A stretch of 38,000 bases of DNA from Flavobacteriales bacterium (GTDB lineage Bacteria; Bacteroidota; Bacteroidia; Flavobacteriales_D; Crocinitomicaceae): contig CANGHX010000006.1 in NCBI GenBank assembly GCA_947453715.1, forward strand, positions 1 through 38,000, read 5' to 3'. The position numbers were made by a program, and so were the translations under genes. Numbering within the stretch: position 1 is the stretch's first letter; every line of letters begins with the position of its first letter. Shown here piece after piece: positions 29,977 to 38,000 of this stretch. Under the pieces are notes generated by a model, which worked only from the letters and a program-made list of their open reading frames with translations, searched no databases and was not told the DNA's origin.

Positions 29977-30750
29977 ATGAATACAAATAAACAAAATAAT
30001 CCGAAAGTTACATTGGTTGGTGCTGGTCCTGGTGACATTGAATTGCTAACTATAAAAGGTTTGAAAGCAATTCAAAAAGCAGATGTAATATTGTATGATG
30101 CTTTAGTAAATGAAGAGTTGTTAAATGAAGCGCCAAACGCAGAAAAGATTTTTGTAGGAAAAAGAAGAGGGTTTAAAGCATATTCTCAAGAAGAAATCAA
30201 TCGATTAATTGTGGATAAAGCTTTTTTAAGTGGAAATGTAGTTCGATTAAAAGGTGGAGATTCGTTCGTTTTTGGAAGAGGCTCAGAAGAATTACACTAC
30301 GTTGAAGCTTTTGGGATTGAAACGGAAGTGATTCCAGGTATATCAAGTTCAATTTCAGTTCCTGCTTTAGCTGGGATTCCAGTAACTCATAGAGGAGTTA
30401 GTAATAGTTTCTTTGTATTATCTGGAACTTTATCAAATGGTGAATTAAATCCAGAAATAAAAGTAGCGACAAAATCTTCTGGGACGGTCGTTATATTAAT
30501 GGGTATTTCTAAATTGAACGAGATAGTTGATATTTATAAAAAATACGGAAAAGAGAACGAAGCAATAGCAATTATTTATAACGGTTCATTGCCTTCACAA
30601 TCAACTGTTGTTGGAACAATTGATTCGATTTCTGAAATCGCTGAAGCAAATAAAAATTCTGGGCCAGGAATTATAGTAATTGGTTCAGTGGTTGAAATTT
30701 CAGCAATTTATAATGACAGCAGTTATTTATTTGAGAAAATAGTACTGTAA
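29977..30750 (+). CDS. cobA: Uroporphyrinogen-III C-methyltransferase
   Basis: VTLVGAGPGDIELLTIKGLKAIQKADVILYDALV, RLKGGDSFVFGRGSEE, GITSS-like PGISSSISVPALAGIPVTHRG. Confidence 0.95.
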   Translation: MNTNKQNNPKVTLVGAGPGDIELLTIKGLKAIQKADVILYDALVNEELLNEAPNAEKIFVGKRRGFKAYSQEEINRLIVDKAFLSGNVVRLKGGDSFVFGRGSEELHYVEAFGIETEVIPGISSSISVPALAGIPVTHRGVSNSFFVLSGTLSNGELNPEIKVATKSSGTVVILMGISKLNEIVDIYKKYGKENEAIAIIYNGSLPSQSTVVGTIDSISEIAEANKNSGPGIIVIGSVVEISAIYNDSSYLFEKIVL

Positions 30751-30812
30751 TTTCTTTTGGCTACATGCAAATATATACACATACACAATTAACATTTAAA
30801 ACAGTAACAAGA

Positions 30813-33701
30813 ATGAAGACAAAATTACAAGCGTTTATTTTATTCCTAACGCTCTTTGGAGTTCAAACAGTCTTTTCACAAAATGGATTGATTCAACTTT
30901 CAGGGAAATTGGATGACAAATCGACTGGCCAACCTTTGGTTGGTGCAGTTGTAAAAATTAAAGATACCGATAATTCTGTTACAACAGATGCAGAAGGTAA
31001 ATTCACGATTAAGACAGCAAATGCTTTTCCTATTTTTATATTAATAAGTTTTGGAGAATATGAAAATCAAGAGTTTAAAATCGAAAATGAAAAATCACAA
31101 TTGAATTTTCAGTTAGAGCCAAAATCGATTTTAACCAATACAGTTGTTGTATCTGCATCGAGAATTAGTGAGAATATCTTAAAATCTCCAGTAGCAATTG
31201 ATAAATTGGATATTAGAGCATTGAGAGAAACTCCTGCTCCGACATACTATGATGCAATTGAAAACGTAAAAGGTGTTCAGTTGACAACTTCAAGTTTAAC
31301 TTTGAAAGTACCAAATACGAGAGGTTTCAACTCTCCAAATAACTTTCGTTTCATGCAGTTAGTAGATGGTGTTGATTTACAGGCTCCAACATTAGGTGTT
31401 TCAATTGGTAATACAATCGGACCAAACGAATTGGATATCAAAAGTGTTGAAATTATACCTGGAACTTCTTCAGCGTTGTATGGTATTAATTCAATTAATG
31501 GTTTAGCGAATTTACAAACTAAAGACCCTTATTTAAACCAAGGAGCAAGTGTTTATCAAAGAACTGGTATTAATCATGTAGACAATAAAGATCATGGTTT
31601 AAGTTTTCTAGGTGAAACAGCGTTTCGTGTAGCAGGAACAGTTGATTCAGCAAAAAGAATTGCCTATAAAGTGAATGGTTCTTATTTTCAAGGGGTTGAT
31701 TGGGTTTCATCTAATTTGACAGATCAAAATCCTTATAATTTAACTACATCAAATCCAAATTATCCTCAATTCAGTTCTGCAGACATTAATCCTGCTTATG
31801 ATGGATGGAATCGTTATGGAGATGAAAAAAACAATACAGTTACCGATACATTGAAACATGGAGCGACTAAAGAGGTTTTTAATGTTCGAAGAACAGGTTA
31901 TAGTGAGAAAGATTTAGTGAATCCTACAGTGAAAACAATCAAATTTGATGCAGGATTATTTTATAAATTTAAAAACGATGCTCAAATTAGTTATGTATAC
32001 CGTTTAGGGACTATGGATGGAGTTTTCCAAAGAGGAAATAAAATTCAATTGGATGGTTTATTACTTCAAAGTCACGCTTTAGAGTATAAAGGAAAAAAAT
32101 TGACAGCAAAAGTATATGCAAATTCTGAGGATACTAAAAACTCATACAATTTAAAACCATTAGCAGATAATTTAGATTTAACATTTAAATCAAATAAACA
32201 ATGGGCTAAAGATTATCAAACAGCATTAAACTCAGCATATACGTCAAATGGTGGGGATTTAACTGCAGCACATGAAGCAGCAAGAGCAGCAGCAGATGCT
32301 GGAAGACCAGAACCAGGTTCAGATTTATTTAATCAACGTAAAGAAACAATTATTGGGATAAATAACTGGGATCATCCTACTTTGTATCCTTACGTTTCAG
32401 CTCAAGATCCAACAAATACTACAGGTGGTGCGGCATTATGGCAAAAAAGTAAAATGTATCATGGAGAGGTACAATATGATTTATCTTCAGTAACAAAAAA
32501 CTTTGTGAATGTTTTAGTTGGTACCGATGCTCGTTTGTATACTATTTTACCTGATGGAAATAACTTTGTTGATTTTACAAAACCGTTATCGGAAAGAAAT
32601 ACTCCAGGTGGAAATAATGTAACGTACACTAAATTTGGAGGTTTTGCTCAAGTGAGTAAAGAGTTATTTGATCAAAAATTAAAGTTGGTAGGTTCTTTAA
32701 GATATGATAAAAACCTTGACTTTGATGGAAAATGGAATCCTAGAATTGCAGCGGTTTATTCTCCTAATAAAAAGAGTTCAATTCGTATCTCTGGACAGAA
32801 TGGATACAGATTCCCAGCACTATTCGAAGCATTATCTTATGTGAATAATGGAGGTGTAAGACGTGTTGGTGGATTAGAAAAAGTGAATGAAGGATTAAAT
32901 TATTTAGATAATTCATATACGCAAACTTCAATTGACGCATTTCAAGCTGCTGTAAAAGCAGATATTAAAGGTGGTTTGACTTCTTCTCAAGCAATCGCTA
33001 AAGAACAAGGTAAATTAGTAGTTGCTAATTTACAAAGAATGCAGCCTGAACAAGTGAAAGCGTTGGATTTAGGTTATAAAGCTGTATTTTTTAACAATCA
33101 TTTTGTAATTGATGCTGATGCTTACTTTAATGAATACAAAGGATTCTTAGGTCAAATTGAAGTTGCAGTTCCAAATGGACACACTGTTGGTACAATTGAG
33201 GCAGCAACAGATGCGAATAATAAAGCAAATCAAACAAGATATAGAGTTTATACAAATGCAACAAATACATATTATGGTTATGGATCTGCAATTCGTTTAA
33301 GCTATAATTTCTTAGGGAAATATTCAATTTCAGGAAACTTTAATTACAATGATTTCCAAGCGAAAGAAAAAACTGATATTTTTACAACAGCATTCAATAC
33401 GCCAAAATATTCAGCTAACATCCAATTTGGAAATAGAGAAATAGTTAAAAATTTAGGATTTAATATTGTTTGGAAATGGCAAGATGCTTACGATTGGCAA
33501 AGTCCATTAGCTAACGGTAGAGTTGCTGCATATAGTACTTTTGATGCTCAAGTTTCTTACAAATTAGAGAAAGCGCATACAAATATTAAAGTAGGTGGAA
33601 CGAATATCTTTAACAGACGTTATTTCCAATATGCTGCAGGACCAAATATCGGAGCATTATATTATGTTAGTTTAACATTTGATGCACCTTTTAAAAAGTA
33701 A
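30813..33701 (+). CDS. TonB-dependent receptor with N-terminal carboxypeptidase-regulatory-like domain
   Basis: Signal peptide from Met 30813; GKLDDKSTGQPLVGAVVKIKDTDNSVTTDAEGKF; plug 'VEIIPGTSSALYG'; C-terminal YYVSLTFDAPF beta-strand. Confidence 0.93.
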   Translation: MKTKLQAFILFLTLFGVQTVFSQNGLIQLSGKLDDKSTGQPLVGAVVKIKDTDNSVTTDAEGKFTIKTANAFPIFILISFGEYENQEFKIENEKSQLNFQLEPKSILTNTVVVSASRISENILKSPVAIDKLDIRALRETPAPTYYDAIENVKGVQLTTSSLTLKVPNTRGFNSPNNFRFMQLVDGVDLQAPTLGVSIGNTIGPNELDIKSVEIIPGTSSALYGINSINGLANLQTKDPYLNQGASVYQRTGINHVDNKDHGLSFLGETAFRVAGTVDSAKRIAYKVNGSYFQGVDWVSSNLTDQNPYNLTTSNPNYPQFSSADINPAYDGWNRYGDEKNNTVTDTLKHGATKEVFNVRRTGYSEKDLVNPTVKTIKFDAGLFYKFKNDAQISYVYRLGTMDGVFQRGNKIQLDGLLLQSHALEYKGKKLTAKVYANSEDTKNSYNLKPLADNLDLTFKSNKQWAKDYQTALNSAYTSNGGDLTAAHEAARAAADAGRPEPGSDLFNQRKETIIGINNWDHPTLYPYVSAQDPTNTTGGAALWQKSKMYHGEVQYDLSSVTKNFVNVLVGTDARLYTILPDGNNFVDFTKPLSERNTPGGNNVTYTKFGGFAQVSKELFDQKLKLVGSLRYDKNLDFDGKWNPRIAAVYSPNKKSSIRISGQNGYRFPALFEALSYVNNGGVRRVGGLEKVNEGLNYLDNSYTQTSIDAFQAAVKADIKGGLTSSQAIAKEQGKLVVANLQRMQPEQVKALDLGYKAVFFNNHFVIDADAYFNEYKGFLGQIEVAVPNGHTVGTIEAATDANNKANQTRYRVYTNATNTYYGYGSAIRLSYNFLGKYSISGNFNYNDFQAKEKTDIFTTAFNTPKYSANIQFGNREIVKNLGFNIVWKWQDAYDWQSPLANGRVAAYSTFDAQVSYKLEKAHTNIKVGGTNIFNRRYFQYAAGPNIGALYYVSLTFDAPFKK

Positions 33702-33710
33702 AATAAAAGA

Positions 33711-34097
33711 ATGAAAAAAAAGTTTATAAACATTTTATTCCTTTTCAGTACGTTTTCTGTTTTTGCTCAACAGCAAGAACAGAAAACGGCTGTTTTTAAT
33801 ATAGAAGGACAAATAGCAGTTGCTACAGATGGAAAAGGAGCATTTCTGAATTTGGGTGGTCCAAATGTGAAGTTCAATTTTAGTAAAGTTGCGGTAGCTA
33901 TAAACTTCATGCCTTCTCTTCGTTTTCAAGAAGATAAAGTGAAAAGTTTTGTAACACCAATGTTAGGTTTTGGACCACAATTTTATTTTTTAAAAAATAA
34001 GAGAACAATTTTGAGTTTTCCAGCATATTATAATACATCAAATAACCTATGGATTTTTACTGCAGGAATTGGTTATGTTTTAAAAAAATCAAAATAG
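33711..34097 (+). CDS. Small exported, possibly outer-membrane barrel-like hypothetical protein
   Basis: Signal peptide ending VFAQ; Gly/aromatic-rich beta-pattern; 9 nt after the TonB receptor. Confidence 0.65.
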   Translation: MKKKFINILFLFSTFSVFAQQQEQKTAVFNIEGQIAVATDGKGAFLNLGGPNVKFNFSKVAVAINFMPSLRFQEDKVKSFVTPMLGFGPQFYFLKNKRTILSFPAYYNTSNNLWIFTAGIGYVLKKSK

Positions 34098-34145
34098 TCA
34101 ATCAACTAATCACTTCAAATCAAATTTAAAAGAAAGAATTATAGA

Positions 34146-35633
34146 ATGAATACAACTAAAAAAGATAAAAACGAATTATTCCCAGTTTTTTTAAAACTGA
34201 ACGAATTAAATGTTTTAATTATTGGTGGTGGAAAAATAGGTTTGGAGAAATTATCATCTGTAATTTCAAATTCTCCTTTGAGCAGAGTGAAAGTTGTTGC
34301 TATTTCCTTCATCGATGAGTTGAAACAATTCGTAGAATCTTATCCTTTAGTTGAATTGATTGAATCTGAGTTCAAAGATGAACATTTAGAAGGGATTCAA
34401 ATTGTTATTTCTGCTTTGAATAATGTTGAATTATCCGAGCAGATTAAAAGAACAGTAAACCAGAAAGGGATTTTATACAATGCAGCGGATAAACCTGAAT
34501 TATGTGATTTTTACCTTGGTTCTACCGTTACAAAAGGAAATTTAAAAATCGGAATTTCGACAAATGGCAAGTCACCAACTGTCGCAAAACGATTAAAAGA
34601 AATATTTAATGACAATATTCCAAATGAAATAGATAATTCATTGGAGAATTTAAGTAAAATAAGAAATCATTTGAAAGGTGATTTTCAACGTAAAATTGTA
34701 CAATTAGATAAGATTACAAGTGAATTAAAAGAAAATAAAGCAAAAGCTTGGTATCATTTTAGTTTTAAAAAAGTGTTTGGCTATGCAGCTTCGATTATCG
34801 GAATTATGCTTGCAGGACATTTGTTATTTACAATTATCCCTTTAGAATCAATTTGGAGTAAAACGGGAGAATTGGCTTCAACCTTAAATATCGATTTTGT
34901 ATATTTTATGATCGGTGGATTTATTGCTCAAATGATCGATGGTGCACTTGGAATGGCTTATGGTGTGAGTGCGACAACTTTCTTGTTGTCTTTTGGAGTT
35001 ACTCCTGCAGTTGCAAGTATGAGTGTTCATACTTCTGAAATATTCACTAGTGGTGTTTCGGGTTTTATGCATTTAAGATTTGGAAACGTTAATAATAAAT
35101 TATTTAAAACCATTTTAATTCCTGGAGTTATTGGTTCAATTCTAGGTGCATACATTTTGTCTGAGTTTGAAAATTATAATACATATATAAAACCGGTGGT
35201 TGGAGTTTATACATTGATTTTGGGGATCATAATTATACACAAGGTTGTCAAAAAGAACACAAGACGTAAAAAAGTCAGTCATGTAGGTTGGTTAGCAACT
35301 GCAGGAGGATTTTTAGATGCAATCGGTGGAGGAGGATGGGGGCCTGTTGTTTCTTCAACGTTGATTGCAAGAGGAAAAAATCCAAGGCTAATAATTGGTT
35401 CAGTTAATTTGGCTGAGTTTTTTGTCTCGTTAGCAAGTTCATTTACTTTTTTTACTTTAATCGGTACTTCTCATTGGCAAACATTTGTTGGTTTAATTTT
35501 AGGAGGTGTTTGTGCAGCTCCAATTGCAGCATACCTGTCGAGAAAATTAAATGTAAAAGCAATGATGTTAATGGTTGGAATTATAATAATTATTGTTAGT
35601 TTAAGGATTATAATTATGACTATTTTAAAATAA
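34146..35633 (+). CDS. Fusion of siroheme synthase N-terminal (Met8/CysG-N-like) domain with a TSUP (TauE/SafE) transporter
   Basis: N-term LNVLIIGGGKIGLEKLSS…LYNAADKPELCDFYLGSTVTKGNLKIGISTNGKSPTVAKRLKE; C-term multi-TM FIAQMIDGALGMAYGVSATTFLL…GGFLDAIGGGGWGPVVSSTLIARGKNPR. Confidence 0.92.
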   Translation: MNTTKKDKNELFPVFLKLNELNVLIIGGGKIGLEKLSSVISNSPLSRVKVVAISFIDELKQFVESYPLVELIESEFKDEHLEGIQIVISALNNVELSEQIKRTVNQKGILYNAADKPELCDFYLGSTVTKGNLKIGISTNGKSPTVAKRLKEIFNDNIPNEIDNSLENLSKIRNHLKGDFQRKIVQLDKITSELKENKAKAWYHFSFKKVFGYAASIIGIMLAGHLLFTIIPLESIWSKTGELASTLNIDFVYFMIGGFIAQMIDGALGMAYGVSATTFLLSFGVTPAVASMSVHTSEIFTSGVSGFMHLRFGNVNNKLFKTILIPGVIGSILGAYILSEFENYNTYIKPVVGVYTLILGIIIIHKVVKKNTRRKKVSHVGWLATAGGFLDAIGGGGWGPVVSSTLIARGKNPRLIIGSVNLAEFFVSLASSFTFFTLIGTSHWQTFVGLILGGVCAAPIAAYLSRKLNVKAMMLMVGIIIIIVSLRIIIMTILK

Positions 35634-35652
35634 ATATTAATAAATAAAAGAT

Positions 35653-36531
35653 ATGAAAAAAGTATATTTAAGTGATTCAGGACCAGTAACATCAGATTCT
35701 ATTTATAGTTTTTGGAGATGGAGTGAAGCAAATGATTTGACTAGTGAGAAAATTGAAGACATTACAAATTACTGTTTAGACTTAGGGATTACAGGATTTG
35801 ATTTGTCAAACTCATATGGACTAGGAAGAGTTGAAGAATTATTCGGAAATGCGATTGCGAATAAATCATTGAAAAGAGATGAATTTGTTTTGTTTTCAAA
35901 AGTTGGATATAAATCGAATGATCCTCAAACAGGTAAAATAATTTATAATCAACTGACTGAAAAGTATTTAGTTAAAACAGTTGAAGATTCTTTGAAAAAA
36001 CTGAATACAGATTACATTGATGTTTTATTGTTGAAAGATTATGATCCGTTAATGAAAGCGGAAGAAGTTGTCTCAGCTTTAAACAAGTTAGTGTATAGTG
36101 GAAAAGTAAAACACATCGGTATTTCTGATTTCAATGTGTTTGAACATCAATTACTTTCTAATTTATCATTGGATATTGTGACAAATCATTTTGAATTGAA
36201 TTTATTTAATTCTTCAGCTGTTCATGATGGCCGATTAGCATTTGCGAAAGAGAAATATGTTAAACCAATGGCATGGGCTCCTTTAGCAGACGGAAGAATT
36301 TTATACGGACATGATAATGAAGCTTTAGCAATTAGAGATATATTAAGCGATATAGCTTTAAAGTATGATTCTAATATTGAACAGATTGCTGTTGCTTGGA
36401 TTCATAAATTAGGAGCTCTTCCAATTATAGGAAGTTTAAATAAAGAAAGAATTAAAAATGCAGCTACAGCTAGTGAAGTTAAACTTTCGCATGAAGATTG
36501 GCATAGAATATATAATGTTACCAAAAGATAA
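35653..36531 (+). CDS. Aldo/keto reductase
   Basis: GITGFDLSNSYGLGRVEELFG, LNTDYIDVLLLKDYDP, KHIGISDFN. Confidence 0.9.
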   Translation: MKKVYLSDSGPVTSDSIYSFWRWSEANDLTSEKIEDITNYCLDLGITGFDLSNSYGLGRVEELFGNAIANKSLKRDEFVLFSKVGYKSNDPQTGKIIYNQLTEKYLVKTVEDSLKKLNTDYIDVLLLKDYDPLMKAEEVVSALNKLVYSGKVKHIGISDFNVFEHQLLSNLSLDIVTNHFELNLFNSSAVHDGRLAFAKEKYVKPMAWAPLADGRILYGHDNEALAIRDILSDIALKYDSNIEQIAVAWIHKLGALPIIGSLNKERIKNAATASEVKLSHEDWHRIYNVTKR

Positions 36532-36542
36532 AAATAATCAAC

Positions 36543-36576
36543 TTCCTCCCTTGAGGGAGGATTGAGGAGGGTGATA
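36543..36576. repeat. Second copy of the REP-like element
   Basis: TTCCTCCCTTGAGGGAGGATTGAGGAGGGTGATA, closely matching 21558-21590. Confidence 0.7.
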
Positions 36577-36598
36577 ATTTTTTAATATAATTTATAGA

Positions 36599-37279
36599 AT
36601 GAAATTAAACAATATCGAAGAACTTTCTTTGGAAGAAGTATTGAAGGAAATAGCAACTCAATATGGAGATAAAGCTGCTTTTTCAACTAGTTTGAGTTGG
36701 GAAGATCAGGTTATTTCACATCATATTTTTGCTAATAATCTTCCAATTCGTGTTTTTACTTTGGATACAGGAAGAATGTTTCCTGAAACGTACAACGTAT
36801 TAAATAGAACAAAAGATCGATATGGAAAAGTGATTGAAGTCTATTTTCCGAATAATGAATCGGTTGAAAAATTGGTTACTTCAAAAGGTCCTTTGAGTTT
36901 CTATGAATCTTTAGAAAACAGAAAAGAATGCTGTAATATTCGAAAAGTTGAACCATTAAATAGAGCATTAAAAGGAGTCGAAGTTTGGATTACTGGTTTA
37001 AGAGCAGAACATTCTGATAATAGAAAAGACCTTTCGATAGTAGAGAAAGATGATCAGAGAAATATTATTAAAGTGAATCCATTATTGAATTGGTCGTTTG
37101 AAGAAGTGAAAGCGGAAATATCAAAGCACAATATTCCATATAATATTCTTCATGATAAAGGTTTTGTAAGTATTGGATGTCAACCGTGTACAAGAGCAAT
37201 AAAAGAAGGAGAAGATTTCAGAGCCGGAAGATGGTGGTGGGAAGATACAAGTAAAAAAGAATGCGGATTGCATTCGTAG
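36599..37279 (+). CDS. cysH: Phosphoadenylyl/adenylyl-sulfate reductase, probable 4Fe-4S APS reductase type
   Basis: RKECCNIRKVEPL, SIGCQPCTRAI and terminal KKECGLHS motifs. Confidence 0.94.
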   Translation: MKLNNIEELSLEEVLKEIATQYGDKAAFSTSLSWEDQVISHHIFANNLPIRVFTLDTGRMFPETYNVLNRTKDRYGKVIEVYFPNNESVEKLVTSKGPLSFYESLENRKECCNIRKVEPLNRALKGVEVWITGLRAEHSDNRKDLSIVEKDDQRNIIKVNPLLNWSFEEVKAEISKHNIPYNILHDKGFVSIGCQPCTRAIKEGEDFRAGRWWWEDTSKKECGLHS

Positions 37280-37280
37280 C

Positions 37281-37298
37281 GACGAATTGCAATTCGTC
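37281..37298. repeat. Perfect 18-bp palindrome
   Basis: GACGAATTGCAATTCGTC equals its own reverse complement; 1 nt after the cysH stop. Confidence 0.9.
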
Positions 37299-37410
37299 AC
37301 AACAATGCAATTCGTCCCAACAATTCAAACCGTCCCAACAATTCAAACCGTCCCAACAATGCAATTCGTCCCAACAATGCAATTCGTCCCAACAATGCAT
37401 TCGTTCCAAT
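37285..37410. repeat. 18-bp tandem repeat, 7 units, between cysH and cysD
   Basis: Units at 37285, 37303, 37321, 37339, 37357, 37375, 37393; consensus CAATGCAATTCGTCCCAA with a CAATTCAAACCGTCCCAA variant in units 3-4. Confidence 0.92.
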
Positions 37411-37437
37411 AAAAGATAATAATATCAAAATAAAAAA

Positions 37438-38000
37438 ATGAGTAAAATAAATTATTTAGATGAATTAGAAGCAGAAGCAATTTACATTTTACGTGAAGTT
37501 GCTGGTCAATTTGATCGTCCTGCTTTATTATTTAGTGGTGGTAAAGATAGTATCTGCTTAGTTCATTTAGCGCTTAAAGCATTTCGTCCTGGTAAATTCC
37601 CATTTCCATTAGTCCATGTAGATACAGGTCACAATGCACCTGAAGTGATTGCATACAGAGATAAATTAGCTGAAAAGTTAGGTGAAAAATTAATTGTTCG
37701 TAAAGTAGAAGATACTATCAAAGAAAGAAATCTTCAAGATGGAAAAGGAAAATTCCCAAGTAGAAATCCTTTACAAACGTATACTTTACTAGATACAATT
37801 GAAGAATTCGAATTTGATGCTTGTATTGGTGGAGCTAGAAGAGATGAAGAGAAAGCAAGAGCAAAAGAGCGTATTTTCTCAGTAAGAGATGAATTTGGAC
37901 AATGGGATCCTAAAAAACAACGTCCTGAGTTATGGAATATCTATAATGGTAAAATTGATAAAGGTGAGAACGTTCGTGTATTTCCAATCAGTAATTGGAC
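37438..38000 (+). CDS. cysD: Sulfate adenylyltransferase small subunit (truncated by window end)
   Basis: MSKINYLDELEAEAIYILREVAGQFDRPALLFSGGKDSICLVHLALKAFRPGKFPFPLVHVDTGHN…GGARRDEEKARAKERIFSVRDEFGQWDPKKQRPELW. Confidence 0.96.
   Translation, partial: MSKINYLDELEAEAIYILREVAGQFDRPALLFSGGKDSICLVHLALKAFRPGKFPFPLVHVDTGHNAPEVIAYRDKLAEKLGEKLIVRKVEDTIKERNLQDGKGKFPSRNPLQTYTLLDTIEEFEFDACIGGARRDEEKARAKERIFSVRDEFGQWDPKKQRPELWNIYNGKIDKGENVRVFPISNW

Noticed and set aside
37218-37409. Minus-strand ORF encoding (CWDELH/CWDGLN)n repeat peptide
   Set aside because: An 18-bp repeat stays open in frame automatically; it is antisense to the cysH 3' end and has no independent gene signals.
37285-37410. CRISPR-like array
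   Set aside because: Units are directly contiguous 18-mers with no unique spacers and no cas genes nearby.

Overview
AT-rich Bacteroidota chromosomal window, probably Flavobacteriia-like (inferred from gene families and TAnnTTTG-type promoters). The first ~27 kb is mostly housekeeping and accessory metabolism: an HdrC/HdrB-like Fe-S protein pair, M13 peptidase, ElaA, acyl-CoA carboxylase beta, Pcm, SDR, GT39, a fused 2-oxoacid dehydrogenase E1, a GT2/HAD/MORN/lipoprotein/GT4 group, an MBL-rhodanese protein, MtaB and DUF proteins. From ~27.5 kb to the window end there is an apparent assimilatory sulfate-reduction operon: sulfite reductase with a C-terminal HEPN-like extension, SUMT, TonB-dependent receptor, small barrel-like protein, a Met8-like/TSUP fusion, aldo/keto reductase, APS-reductase-type CysH, and CysD (truncated by the window end). 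The most interesting signal lies just upstream of this operon and is absent from the ORF track. An 18-codon ORF (27583-27639, MKAIKLFNMMMCCNILEG) with three consecutive Met and two consecutive Cys codons is followed by an intrinsic terminator (27666-27699). The terminator's 5' arm can alternatively pair with GAAGGATGATT at the end of the leader ORF. A good Bacteroidota-type promoter (TTTG-N20-TAAATTTG) precedes it. This has the architecture of a ribosome-mediated Cys/Met transcription attenuator controlling sulfate assimilation. Other notable items are an 18-bp x 7 tandem repeat seeded by a perfect palindrome between cysH and cysD, two copies of a REP-like CCTCC(C/T)TT...AAGGAGG-type element, and an unannotated 48-aa ORF at 5723. 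No tRNA, rRNA, CRISPR or transposase genes were seen.
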